Shown: positions 17,491 through 26,571 of the stretch, in pieces
Layout: each line of letters starts with the position of its first letter
Position numbering within the stretch: the stretch's first letter is position 1
Assembly: GCF_900101045.1 (NCBI RefSeq)
Contig: NZ_FNFN01000006.1
Coordinates: 248,001-312,000, forward strand
Source: Nocardioides sp. YR527
GTDB lineage: Bacteria > Actinomycetota > Actinomycetes > Propionibacteriales > Nocardioidaceae
Length of the DNA stretch: 64,000 bases
Direction: 5' to 3'
Notes under the pieces: generated by a model
Seen by the model: only the letters and a program-made list of their open reading frames with translations
Databases searched by the model: none
What the model was told of the DNA's origin: nothing
Made by a program: the position numbers and the translations under genes

Positions 17491-19611
17491 ATGACCGCTG
17501 AGCTGACGATCGTGACCCCGCTCGACCCGGCCGGGGAGGACCCGTTCGGTTGGTTGGAGGAGGTCGAGGGGGTCGAGGCGCTGGCGTGGGTGCGGGCCCG
17601 CAACGAGGAGGCTCACGCGAGCGTCGGTGCCGATCCGGTCTTCGCCAAGATCGAGGCGCAGATCCTCGAGGTGCTCGACTCCGACGACCGGGTGCCCGAG
17701 GTCTCGCGCCTCGGCGAGCATCTCTACAACTTCTGGCGCGACGCCGACCACGAGCGCGGCATCTGGCGCCGCACCACGCCGGACTCCTACCGCACCGACG
17801 ACCCCGAGTGGGAGCTCCTGCTCGACCTCGACGCGCTCGCCGCCGAGGAGGGCGAGAGCTGGGTCTGGCACGGCGCCTCGGTGCTCCGGCCCGAGCCCGG
17901 CGAGCCGTGGCGCAAGGTGCTCGTCGACCTCTCCCAGGGTGGCTCGGACGCCGACGTGACCCGGGAGTTCGACCTGGTCGAGAAGGCCTTCGTGAGTCCG
18001 GCCGAGGGCGGCTTCACCCGTGCCGTCGAGCAGGGCGGCGCCAAGGGCGCGCTCTCCTGGTGCGGGCCCGAGGCGGTCTACGTCTTCACCGACTTCGGCG
18101 AGGGCTCGCTGACCCCGAGCGGCTACCCGCGGATCGTGAAGCTGTGGCGCCGCGGCACCCCGTTCGAGGACGCGGCGGTGGTCTACGAGGGCACCGACGA
18201 GGACATGTACATCTCCGCCCGCCGCATCCACACGCCCGGCTTCGAGCGCGACCTGGTCAGCCGCTCGATCGCGTTCTACAGGTCCGAGACCTATGTCGCC
18301 ACGGACCCCGGCACCCCCGAGCAGACCCTCACCAAGCTCGACATCCCCGACTCCGCCGAGGCCGGCTTCCACCGCGAGTGGCTGGTCATCGAGCTTCGCG
18401 AGGAGTGGACCGTCGCGGGCACGACGTACGCCGCCGGCTCGCTGCTCGCGAGCGACGCGGAGCGGTTCCTGGCCGGTGAGCGCGACCTCACCGTGCTCTT
18501 CGAGCCCACCGCGAAGACCTCGCTCGCCGGCGCGACCTGGACCCGCAACCACCTCGTCCTCAACGTGTTCGAGGACGTCAAGAACAAGCTGAGCGTGCTG
18601 ACCCCGACCGAGTCCGGCGAGTGGACGCGCTCCGACTTCCCCGCGACCGACCCCGTGGCCGCGGTCGGCACCCGTGCCGTCGACGCGGTCGAGTCCGACG
18701 AGGTCTGGGTCGTCACCAGCGGCTACCTGACCCCGGCGACGTACGGTCTGACGACCATCGGCGCGGAGACGATCGAGCCGCTGAAGTCGGCGCCGTCCTG
18801 GTTCGACACCGAAGGGCTCCGCGCCGAGCAGCGCTTCGCCACCTCGGCCGACGGCACCCGGATCCCCTACTTCATCGTCGGCGCCGAGGCCGCCCTCGAC
18901 GCGAGCGGTGGCCCGGCCCCGACGCTGCTCTACGGCTACGGCGGCTTCGAGATCCCGATGACCCCGGGCTACTCCGCCGGTGTGGGCCGGTCCTGGCTCA
19001 GCGAGGGCGGCGTCTATGTGGTGGCCAACATCCGCGGGGGAGGGGAGTACGGCCCGGCCTGGCACCAGGCGGCGCTGAAGGAGAACCGGCACAAGGCCTA
19101 CGAAGACTTCGCCGCGGTCGCCCGCGACCTCGTCGAGACCGGCGTGACCGACGCGCAGCACCTCGGGATCCAGGGCGGTTCCAACGGCGGGCTGCTCACC
19201 GGCAACATGCTCACCCTCTACCCCGAGCTGTTCGGCGCGGTCGTGATCCAGGTGCCGCTGCTGGACATGAAGCGCTACTCGCACCTCCTCGCCGGGGCGA
19301 GCTGGATGGCCGAGTACGGCGACCCGGACGTGCCGGAGGAGTGGGAGTACATCCGGACGTTCTCGCCCTACCACCTGCTCGACGCTGCGCGGACCTACCC
19401 GCCCGTCCTGCTCACCACCTCGACCAAGGACGACCGCGTCCACCCAGGCCACGCCCGCAAGATGGCCGCGCTCCTGGCGGCCACCGGCAAGGACGTCACC
19501 TACTACGAGAACATCGAGGGCGGCCACGGCGGTGCCGCCAACAACGCCCAGTCAGCCCATCTCTCCGCCTTCGCCTGGACCTTCCTGCGCGAGCGGCTCG
19601 GCCTGGTCTGA
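17491..19611 (+). CDS. prolyl oligopeptidase-family serine peptidase (S9A)
   Basis: A 706-residue protein with an N-terminal beta-propeller of about 420 residues followed by an alpha/beta hydrolase domain. The catalytic Ser is in GGSNGGLLTGNM, the Asp in TSTKDDRVHPGHARKMAA and the His in EGGHGGAANNA near the C-terminus. There is no signal peptide, so it is a cytoplasmic peptidase that cuts short proline-containing peptides. The ATG has GGAGG a few bases upstream. The last 60 bp overlap the convergent DDN-like gene, so the C-terminal helix and the partner's C-terminus are encoded on opposite strands of the same DNA. Confidence 0.88.
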   Translation: MTAELTIVTPLDPAGEDPFGWLEEVEGVEALAWVRARNEEAHASVGADPVFAKIEAQILEVLDSDDRVPEVSRLGEHLYNFWRDADHERGIWRRTTPDSYRTDDPEWELLLDLDALAAEEGESWVWHGASVLRPEPGEPWRKVLVDLSQGGSDADVTREFDLVEKAFVSPAEGGFTRAVEQGGAKGALSWCGPEAVYVFTDFGEGSLTPSGYPRIVKLWRRGTPFEDAAVVYEGTDEDMYISARRIHTPGFERDLVSRSIAFYRSETYVATDPGTPEQTLTKLDIPDSAEAGFHREWLVIELREEWTVAGTTYAAGSLLASDAERFLAGERDLTVLFEPTAKTSLAGATWTRNHLVLNVFEDVKNKLSVLTPTESGEWTRSDFPATDPVAAVGTRAVDAVESDEVWVVTSGYLTPATYGLTTIGAETIEPLKSAPSWFDTEGLRAEQRFATSADGTRIPYFIVGAEAALDASGGPAPTLLYGYGGFEIPMTPGYSAGVGRSWLSEGGVYVVANIRGGGEYGPAWHQAALKENRHKAYEDFAAVARDLVETGVTDAQHLGIQGGSNGGLLTGNMLTLYPELFGAVVIQVPLLDMKRYSHLLAGASWMAEYGDPDVPEEWEYIRTFSPYHLLDAARTYPPVLLTTSTKDDRVHPGHARKMAALLAATGKDVTYYENIEGGHGGAANNAQSAHLSAFAWTFLRERLGLV

Positions 19612-20079
19612 GAGCTCGAGGACCACGACCGGAGTGGGGTGCGAGCGCCGGACGGCGTAGTCGTCCAGCTCGCCCCACCCGTCGTCGCTGGCCGCGAGCA
19701 GCTCCCACAGCCGCTCCCGGTCAGGGCCGGTCGCCTCGCGGGCGCGCACCCGCTGCGTGCCCTTCTCGACCGTCTCGGCTACGGCGTCGGGATTCGCCAG
19801 CAGGTTGAGCCACCAGGCGGGCGGCGGGTCGGCCCAGCCGTTCATCGCCAGCGTGACGTAGCTCGAGCCGTCGGGGATGTAGGACACGATCACCGAGCGC
19901 TCCTGCCCGGTGCGGCGCCCGGTGGTGGTCAGCCGGAGCATGCCGGCCCGGCCGGCGCGTGGGCGGCGCAGGAATCGCGCTCCGCCCGCGGCGTACAGCC
20001 GGCGGTGGACCCACCACGCGGCGCGGATGAACCAGCGGGGCGGCAGCCACGCGGATCTGTGCTTCTCGTCGGTCGACAT
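19552..20079 (-). CDS. deazaflavin-dependent nitroreductase/quinone reductase-like protein (DDN/Fqr family)
   Basis: A 175-residue protein starting MSTDEKHRS at 20079, where GGAGG precedes the ATG. The DDN-type split-barrel core shows GRAGMLRLTTTGRRTGQERSV and ANPDAVAETVEKGTQRVRARE. The family uses reduced F420 to reduce quinones or nitro compounds, often at the membrane. The N-terminal helix (PPRWFIRAAWWVHRRLY) fits membrane association. An in-frame start at 20139 is rejected for lack of a ribosome-binding site. The 3' 60 bp lie inside the convergent peptidase gene. Confidence 0.78.
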   Translation of the reverse strand: MSTDEKHRSAWLPPRWFIRAAWWVHRRLYAAGGARFLRRPRAGRAGMLRLTTTGRRTGQERSVIVSYIPDGSSYVTLAMNGWADPPPAWWLNLLANPDAVAETVEKGTQRVRAREATGPDRERLWELLAASDDGWGELDDYAVRRSHPTPVVVLELSDQAEPLAQEGPGEGGEMG

Positions 20080-20235
20080 CGTCGCCTCCACAGGACGGAC
20101 CCGAGAACCACTTGGTACGTCCAGGCTAGCGATCCCCACGGGCCGGCCGCCTCGGTGAGAACCCTGAGATCCAACCGAGCGACTGACAGATACTGGGACG
20201 GTGATCTCAGATCATGGGACGCGCGATAGGGTGAG

Positions 20236-20265
20236 GTGACACGGCGCGACACATGGGGTTAACGT
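20236..20265 (+). promoter_or_regulatory. promoter of the ilvBNC leader transcript
   Basis: GTGACA (20236-20241) and TAACGT (20260-20265) are separated by 18 bp. The leader ATG begins 6 nt after the -10 box, so the leader peptide is probably translated from a leaderless message. An imperfect inverted repeat CTGAGATC/GATCTCAG (20164-20171, 20203-20210) lies just upstream and could be an operator. Confidence 0.55.
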
Positions 20266-20271
20266 GTGGGC

Positions 20272-20313
20272 ATGCTGAACAGCATTCTCGTACTTATCAG
20301 GCGCGTCGCCTAG
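20272..20313 (+). CDS. ilv leader peptide (MLNSILVLIRRVA)
   Basis: A 13-codon reading frame ending TAG, with five of its residues at positions 5-9 being Ile-Leu-Val-Leu-Ile and another Val near the end. It sits about 28 bp before a T-tailed terminator and 116 bp before ilvB. This is the arrangement of ribosome-mediated attenuation, where starvation for charged Ile, Leu or Val tRNA stalls the ribosome and favours an antiterminator. The combination of all three residues fits control of the common branched-chain pathway. Confidence 0.75.
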   Translation: MLNSILVLIRRVA

Positions 20314-20340
20314 GAGCCACTGGCCCCAGACGACGCGTCT

Positions 20341-20373
20341 CCCTCCGTTGCCCGCCGGGCCGGAGGGTTTTTT
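20341..20373 (+). terminator. ilvBNC attenuator terminator
   Basis: CCCTCCG (20341-20347) pairs with CGGAGGG (20361-20367), with an inner CCC/GGG stem, followed by six T residues. AGACGACGCGTCT just upstream, and the GCGCGTCGCC at the leader stop, offer alternative pairing for an antiterminator. Confidence 0.75.
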
Positions 20374-20428
20374 GTTGCACGAGCAGCCCAAGCCAGACAA
20401 CCGATACAGCCCATGAGTAGAAGCTCCG

Positions 20429-22198
20429 ATGAGTAGGACGGCGGACATGAGCGAGCAGATGACAGGCGCACAGAGCCTGATCAAGTCGCTGGAAGCAGCG
20501 GGTGCCGAGAACATCTTCGGCATTCCGGGAGGAGCGATCCTTCCGGCGTACGACCCGCTGATGGACTCGAAGATCCGCCACATTCTCGTACGTCACGAGC
20601 AGGGCGCCGGCCACGCGGCCCAGGGCTACGCCGCCGCGACCGGCAAGGTCGGGGTCTGCATGGCCACCAGCGGCCCGGGCGCGACCAACCTGGTCACCCC
20701 GCTCGCCGACGCCAACATGGACTCCGTGCCGATGGTGGCCATCACCGGCCAGGTCGGCGCGGCGATGATCGGCACCGACGCCTTCCAGGAGGCGGACATC
20801 AAGGGCATCACGATGCCGGTCACCAAGCACAGCTTCCTCATCACCGACCCGGCGGAGATCCCGCTGCGGGTCGCTGAGGCCTTCCACCTCGCCTCCACCG
20901 GGAGGCCGGGTCCGGTCCTCGTCGACGTCACCAAGTCGGCGTTGCAGGCCACCACCACCTACCGGTGGCCGACCGAGCTCCACCTGCCGGGCTACCGCCC
21001 GGTGACCAGGCCGCACGCCAAGCAGATCCGCGAGGCGGCGCGCCTGATGCTGGAGGCCAAGAAACCGGTCCTGTACGTCGGTGGCGGCACGATCCGCTCC
21101 GGCGCCCACCGCGAGCTCTTGGCGCTGGCCACGCTCACCGGGATCCCGGTGGTGACCACGCTGATGGCGCGCGGCGCCTTCCCCGACTCCCACCCGCAGC
21201 ACCTCGGCATGCCGGGCATGCACGGCACCGTCCCCGCCGTCGCCGGCCTGCAGAAGTCGGACCTGATCATCAGCCTCGGCGCCCGCTTCGACGACCGCGT
21301 CACCGGCAACCTGGACTCCTTCGCCCCCAACGCCAAGGTCATCCACGCCGACATCGACCCGGCCGAGATCGGCAAGAACCGCTATGCCGACGTCCCGATC
21401 GTGGGCGACGTGCGTGAGGTCCTCACCGACCTGATCGCGGTGCTCACCGCCGAGAAGGAAGCCGGCAAGGAGGGCGACTACGAGGGTTGGATCGCGTTCG
21501 TGGCCGGGATCAAGAAGGCGTACCCGCTCGGCTACGACCTCCCCGCGGACGGTCTCTCGCCGCAGTACGTCATCGAGCGGCTCGGCAAGATCTCCGGCGA
21601 GGAGACGATCTTCACCGCCGGCGTCGGCCAGCACCAGATGTGGGCCGCGCAGTTCATCGGCTACGAGCACCCCAACACCTGGATCAACTCCGGTGGCCTC
21701 GGCACGATGGGCTACTCCGTCCCCGCCGCGATGGGCGCGAAGGTCGGCTGCCCGGACTCCACGGTGTGGTCGATCGACGGTGACGGCTGCTTCCAGATGA
21801 CCAACCAGGAGCTGGCCACCTGCGCGATCGAGGGCATCCCGATCAAGGTCGCGATCATCAACAACGACAACCTCGGCATGGTGCGCCAGTGGCAGACGCT
21901 CTTCTACGGCGAGCGCTACTCCAACACCAACCTGCAGTCCCACGGCCAGCCCAAGCGCATCCCCGACTTCCCCAAGCTGGCCGAGGCCATGGGCTGCGTC
22001 GGCCTGGCCTGCGACTCCGCCGAGGACGTCGACGCCACCATCGAGAAGGCCATGGAGATCAACGACATGCCTGTCGTCGTCGACTTCCGGGTCAACAAGG
22101 ACGCCATGGTGTGGCCGATGGTCGCCGCCGGCTCCTCCAACGACGAGATCCAGTACGCGCGCGACCTCGCGCCCGAGTTCGACGAGGACGACCTGTGA
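20429..22198 (+). CDS. ilvB: acetolactate synthase, large (catalytic) subunit
   Basis: A 589-residue ThDP enzyme that condenses two pyruvates, or pyruvate and 2-ketobutyrate, to acetohydroxy acids: the first common step to valine, leucine and isoleucine. The catalytic Glu is in VRHEQGAGHAAQGYA; FAD-binding and central domains follow; the ThDP/Mg motif is GDGCFQMTNQELATCAIEGIPIKVAIINN near residue 450. An in-frame ATG six codons in (20447) is an alternative start. It is the first gene of ilvBNC, behind an attenuator. The stop shares one base with the ilvN start (TGATG). Confidence 0.96.
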   Translation: MSRTADMSEQMTGAQSLIKSLEAAGAENIFGIPGGAILPAYDPLMDSKIRHILVRHEQGAGHAAQGYAAATGKVGVCMATSGPGATNLVTPLADANMDSVPMVAITGQVGAAMIGTDAFQEADIKGITMPVTKHSFLITDPAEIPLRVAEAFHLASTGRPGPVLVDVTKSALQATTTYRWPTELHLPGYRPVTRPHAKQIREAARLMLEAKKPVLYVGGGTIRSGAHRELLALATLTGIPVVTTLMARGAFPDSHPQHLGMPGMHGTVPAVAGLQKSDLIISLGARFDDRVTGNLDSFAPNAKVIHADIDPAEIGKNRYADVPIVGDVREVLTDLIAVLTAEKEAGKEGDYEGWIAFVAGIKKAYPLGYDLPADGLSPQYVIERLGKISGEETIFTAGVGQHQMWAAQFIGYEHPNTWINSGGLGTMGYSVPAAMGAKVGCPDSTVWSIDGDGCFQMTNQELATCAIEGIPIKVAIINNDNLGMVRQWQTLFYGERYSNTNLQSHGQPKRIPDFPKLAEAMGCVGLACDSAEDVDATIEKAMEINDMPVVVDFRVNKDAMVWPMVAAGSSNDEIQYARDLAPEFDEDDL

Positions 22199-22761
22199 TG
22201 AGCATCCAGCCCGTGAAGACCGGCGGCAAGCACACGCTGAGCGTCCTGGTCGAGAACAAGCCCGGCGTCCTGGCCCGCGTGGCCGCGCTCTTCTCGCGCC
22301 GCGGCTTCAACATCGAATCTCTCGCGGTGGGACCGACCGAGCACGACGAGGTCTCCCGCATGACGGTCGTGGTCAATCTCGAGAACACCCCCCTCGAGCA
22401 GGTCACCAAGCAGCTCAACAAGCTGGTCGAGGTGATCAAGATCGTCGAGCTCGAGCCTGAGTCGCGCGTCCAGCGCGCCCTCATGCTGGTCAAGATCACC
22501 GCCACCACGGAGACCCGCAGCCAGGTGCTCGACACCATCCAGCTCTTCCGGGCCAAGGTCGTCGACGTGTCCACCGACACCGTCATCGTCCAGCTGGCCG
22601 GCAACACCGGAAAGCTCAACGACTTCCTCCGGGTCATCGAGCCCTTCGGTATCCGTGAGCTCTCCCAGTCCGGCATGGTCGGCATGGGCCGCGGCTCCCG
22701 GTCGATCTCCGAGCGCAGCCTGCGATCCGTGGCTGTGCCCGCTCCGCCTTCCGCGGTCTGA
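22198..22761 (+). CDS. ilvN: acetolactate synthase, small (regulatory) subunit
   Basis: A 187-residue protein with an N-terminal ACT domain (KHTLSVLVENKPGVLARVAALFSRRGFNIESLAVG, residues about 11-45) that senses valine, and the C-terminal ALS_ss_C domain (LMLVKITATTETRSQVLDTIQLFRAKVVDVS). Full length for actinobacterial IlvN. It activates IlvB and confers feedback inhibition. It starts within the ilvB stop (TGATG), so the two subunits are translationally coupled. About 20 residues at the C-terminus are Ser/Arg/Pro-rich and variable. Confidence 0.95.
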   Translation: MSIQPVKTGGKHTLSVLVENKPGVLARVAALFSRRGFNIESLAVGPTEHDEVSRMTVVVNLENTPLEQVTKQLNKLVEVIKIVELEPESRVQRALMLVKITATTETRSQVLDTIQLFRAKVVDVSTDTVIVQLAGNTGKLNDFLRVIEPFGIRELSQSGMVGMGRGSRSISERSLRSVAVPAPPSAV

Positions 22762-22795
22762 ACCCCATCAACAAACAACTGAAGGAGAAGCCCTC

Positions 22796-23821
<1,026 letters not shown>

Positions 23822-23830
23822 CCCCCGGAG

Positions 23831-23878
23831 AAATCATGCCGAGTCGGCGCGTTCCAACGCGCCGACTCGGCATGATTT
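23831..23878. terminator. 48-bp perfect palindromic terminator between ilvC and the ABC operon
   Basis: Two 23-nt arms (23831-23853 and 23856-23878, core ATGCCGAGTCGGCGCG) are exact reverse complements separated by CC. The plus-strand right arm ends in ATTT. A further half-copy, GCGCCGACTCGGCG at 23890-23903, lies between this hairpin and the stop of the convergent permease, so the element serves both directions. Confidence 0.75.
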
Positions 23879-23905
23879 ATGGTCAGTTTGCGCCGACTCG
23901 GCGGG

Positions 23906-24739
23906 TTACTTGACCTCGGAGCGGAGCACGAGGCGGAGGCCGACGAGCATCGGGACCACCAGCCAGATCACGCTGGCGACACCGAGCTGGGCCCACATCT
24001 TGTCGGTCATCTCGGAGTACAGGTTCATCGTCGCCCAGTTGAGGTCGAACCAGGTGGCGTGCTCGGCCCACCAGGTGTTGGTCGAGGCCAGAGCCGAGGA
24101 GACGCCGGGCAGGACGAGGGCGTAGACGAAGTACGCCACGATCGCGGCCGGTGAGCTGCGGAAGAGCGTGCCGAGCATGAAGCCCATGAACATGCCGATC
24201 TCGCTGGCCAGGGTCACCTGGGCGAGCTCGGTGAAGGAGATGTTCCACACCGGGTCGAGGTCCATGATGGCTGCCACGCCGAGGTAGCCGAGCGCCCCGA
24301 CGGCCGCCGCGACCGCGATGGCGACGACGCCGACCACGGCGGTGACGAGCGCCTTCGCGGCGATGACACGTCCGCGGCCAGGCACCAGGGTGAAGGTGGT
24401 CAGGGCGCTGCGTGCGCTCCATTCGCTGGTGACCGCCAGCACCGCGATCATCGGCAGGACCACCGACATCGGCATGCCCCAGGCGCTGGCGAAGCCCTCG
24501 TAGTCGAGGTTGTCGGCGTCGACGAAGATGATCGTCACCGCGGTCGCGGCCAGCGAGAGCACGACCAGGCTGGCCATCAGCCAGAACCCCGAACGGGTGT
24601 CGAACATCTTGCGCAGCTCGATGCCGGCGATCCGGCCGAAGGGGATCGGAGCGGGCACGGCACGCTCGCGGCGGCGTACCGCCTCGGGGTTGCGTCCGGC
24701 CGGGGTGGCCGGCTCAGGGGCGAGGGTCGTGGTGCTCAT
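23906..24739 (-). CDS. ABC transporter permease (ABC-2 type)
   Basis: A 277-residue protein with six predicted membrane helices. The N-terminus is cytoplasmic and Pro/Arg-rich (residues 1-35), followed by an ELRKMFDTRSGFWL segment typical of ABC-2 permeases. Helices run through residues about 50-75, 100-120, 140-165, 175-200, 205-225 and 250-268. It would pair with the ATPase whose stop overlaps its ATG (24736-24739) to form an exporter of lipids, antibiotics or peptides. The substrate is unknown. Confidence 0.83.
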   Translation of the reverse strand: MSTTTLAPEPATPAGRNPEAVRRRERAVPAPIPFGRIAGIELRKMFDTRSGFWLMASLVVLSLAATAVTIIFVDADNLDYEGFASAWGMPMSVVLPMIAVLAVTSEWSARSALTTFTLVPGRGRVIAAKALVTAVVGVVAIAVAAAVGALGYLGVAAIMDLDPVWNISFTELAQVTLASEIGMFMGFMLGTLFRSSPAAIVAYFVYALVLPGVSSALASTNTWWAEHATWFDLNWATMNLYSEMTDKMWAQLGVASVIWLVVPMLVGLRLVLRSEVK

Positions 24740-25653
24740 GCTGCGTTCCTTTCCGGGGTCTCGAGGTGGTCGCGCTGGGTCTCGGCGGTCAGCTGGAGGA
24801 ACATCTCCTCCAGGCCGGCGCCGTCGGCGGCGCGGAGCTCGCTCAGCACGAGGCCGGTGTCGAAGGCGACCTGGCCGACGGTGGTGAGGTCGGCGTCGCT
24901 GAGGACGGCCCCCTCGGTGGTGAGCTCGGCGGTGTGGCCGGCCCGCTGGAGCGCCCGGCCGAGTGAGGTGGGATCACTGGAACGGGCGTACGTCTCGCCG
25001 CTGCTGAGCAGCTCCTGCTTGGTGCCCTGCGCCACGATCCGGCCGTTGCCGATGACCACGATGTCGTCGGCGATCACCTCGATCTCGTGCAGCAGGTGCG
25101 AGGAGAGCAGCACGGTGCCGCCGTCGTCGGCGAAGCCACGCAGCAGGTCGCGCATCCAGCGGATGCCGGCCGGATCGAGGCCGTTGGCCGGCTCGTCGAG
25201 GATCAGCACCTCGGGGTCGCCGATCAGGGCCGTCGCGATCCCGAGCCGCTGCCGCATCCCGAGGGAGTAGTTGCGTACGCGACGCCCGGCCTCCTCCTCG
25301 GTCAGGCTGACCCGGTCGAGGGTCTCGGCGACGCTGGACTTCGCCAGCCCCATGGTGCGGGCGGCCAGGGTGAGGATCTCGCGGCCGGTGCGCCCGCCGT
25401 GCTGGGCCGAGGCGTCCAGCAGGACGCCGACCTCGCGACCGGGGTTGGGCAGCTGGGAGAAGTGCCGGCCGAGCAGGTGTGCACTGCCGGAGGACGGATC
25501 GGTGAGTCCGACCAGGATGCGCATGGTCGTGGACTTACCGGCGCCGTTGGGGCCGAGGAAGCCGGTCACCCGGCCGGGCTCGGCGGTGAAGGTCACGTTG
25601 TCGACGGCCGTGAACCTGCCGTACCTCTTGGAGAGGGCATCGATCTGGATCAT
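24736..25653 (-). CDS. ABC transporter ATP-binding protein (DrrA/CcmA-like)
   Basis: A 305-residue ATPase from the ATG at 25653 (MIQIDALSKRYGRFTAV). Walker A is GPNGAGKST (near residue 38), the signature is NYSLGMRQRLGIA, Walker B is VLILDEPANGLDP and the switch histidine is in SSHLLHE. The C-terminal 80 residues are the extension typical of antibiotic- or lipid-export ATPases. A much longer in-frame extension to 27756 exists only because the opposite strand is coding, and is rejected. It is first in a two-gene operon with the permease. Confidence 0.88.
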   Translation of the reverse strand: MIQIDALSKRYGRFTAVDNVTFTAEPGRVTGFLGPNGAGKSTTMRILVGLTDPSSGSAHLLGRHFSQLPNPGREVGVLLDASAQHGGRTGREILTLAARTMGLAKSSVAETLDRVSLTEEEAGRRVRNYSLGMRQRLGIATALIGDPEVLILDEPANGLDPAGIRWMRDLLRGFADDGGTVLLSSHLLHEIEVIADDIVVIGNGRIVAQGTKQELLSSGETYARSSDPTSLGRALQRAGHTAELTTEGAVLSDADLTTVGQVAFDTGLVLSELRAADGAGLEEMFLQLTAETQRDHLETPERNAA

Positions 25654-25812
25654 GCTCCGAGCCTCGCCTGACACGGCCCCCGCGCGCGTCCGGCAGACCC
25701 CTGGCAGATCCCTGGTGGGTTCCTGGCGGTTCCCCTGATCTCCCCTGAGACCGTCTCGGGGTAGATCGGTCCGTTCCGGAATGTTTCCTACCGAACTAAA
25801 CGTTGTCGAGGT

Positions 25813-26508
25813 ATGCGTATTGATGTCTGGTCCGACGTTGTCTGCCCGTGGTGCTACATCGGCAAGCGCCACCTCGAGGAAGCCTTGGAGGGTTTCGAGC
25901 ACAGCGACGACGTCGAGATCGTCTACCACTCCTTCGAGCTCGACCCCAGCGCACCGCAGGTGCCGGTGGAGACCACGGTCGAGGCTTTGGCGAAGAAGTT
26001 CGGGGCCTCGGTCGACCAGGCCCGCGAGCTGATGAAGCAGGCCAACGTGCCGGCCGCCGCGGCCGGCCTCGAGTTCCGTCACGAGGACACCCCGCACGCG
26101 CGCACCATCGACGCCCACCGGCTGCTCCACCTCGCCAAGGCCGAGGGCAAGCAGGCGGTGCTCAAGGAGGAGCTGCTCGCCGCGTACTTCACCCGCGGTG
26201 AGTCGATGGGCGACCACGCCGTCCTGAAGGCGGCCGCGGTGAACGTCGGTCTCGACGCCGCCCGCGTGGACGAGGTGCTCGCGGGCGAGAAGTTCGCCGG
26301 TGACGTACAGGCCGACATCGACCAGGCCCGCGCCTACGGCGCGACCGGGGTGCCGTTCTACGTCGTCGAGGGGAAGTACGGCGTCTCCGGCGCTCAGCCG
26401 ACCGACCTGTTCGGCCAGCTCCTGGAGAAGGTCCACGCCGAGACGAAGCCGGCCCTCACGATCGTCGGTGACGGCGACGCCTGCGGCCCCGACGGCTGCG
26501 CGATCTGA
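25813..26508 (+). CDS. DsbA-family oxidoreductase, FrnE-like
   Basis: A 231-residue cytoplasmic thioredoxin-fold protein with the active site CPWC (residues 12-15) in VWSDVVCPWCYIGKRHLEEAL, an inserted helical domain (residues about 60-170), and the cis-Pro loop GATGVPFYVVEGKYGVSGAQ. FrnE-like proteins are disulfide isomerases or oxidoreductases related to polyketide or stress functions. A second Cys pair near the C-terminus (ACGPDGCA) is characteristic of the subfamily. It is flanked by a 159-bp gap on the left and followed 63 bp later by the efe operon with its own promoter. Confidence 0.86.
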   Translation: MRIDVWSDVVCPWCYIGKRHLEEALEGFEHSDDVEIVYHSFELDPSAPQVPVETTVEALAKKFGASVDQARELMKQANVPAAAAGLEFRHEDTPHARTIDAHRLLHLAKAEGKQAVLKEELLAAYFTRGESMGDHAVLKAAAVNVGLDAARVDEVLAGEKFAGDVQADIDQARAYGATGVPFYVVEGKYGVSGAQPTDLFGQLLEKVHAETKPALTIVGDGDACGPDGCAI

Positions 26509-26542
26509 CCCAGGGCAAAGTTCTCGCTCCCGGTCTACAAGG

Positions 26543-26565
26543 TGAGGCTTGCCTAAGGTTACGCT
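26543..26565 (+). promoter_or_regulatory. DtxR/IdeR-type iron box and leaderless -10 of efeUOB
   Basis: TGAGGCTTGCCTAAGGT (26543-26559) matches the actinobacterial iron-box pattern (TTAGGTTAGCCTAACC), with AGGC/GCCT arms. It abuts the -10 TACGCT (26560-26565), which is 6 nt from the efeU ATG. Iron-loaded repressor bound here would block RNA polymerase. Confidence 0.75.
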
Positions 26566-26571
26566 GCGGGA

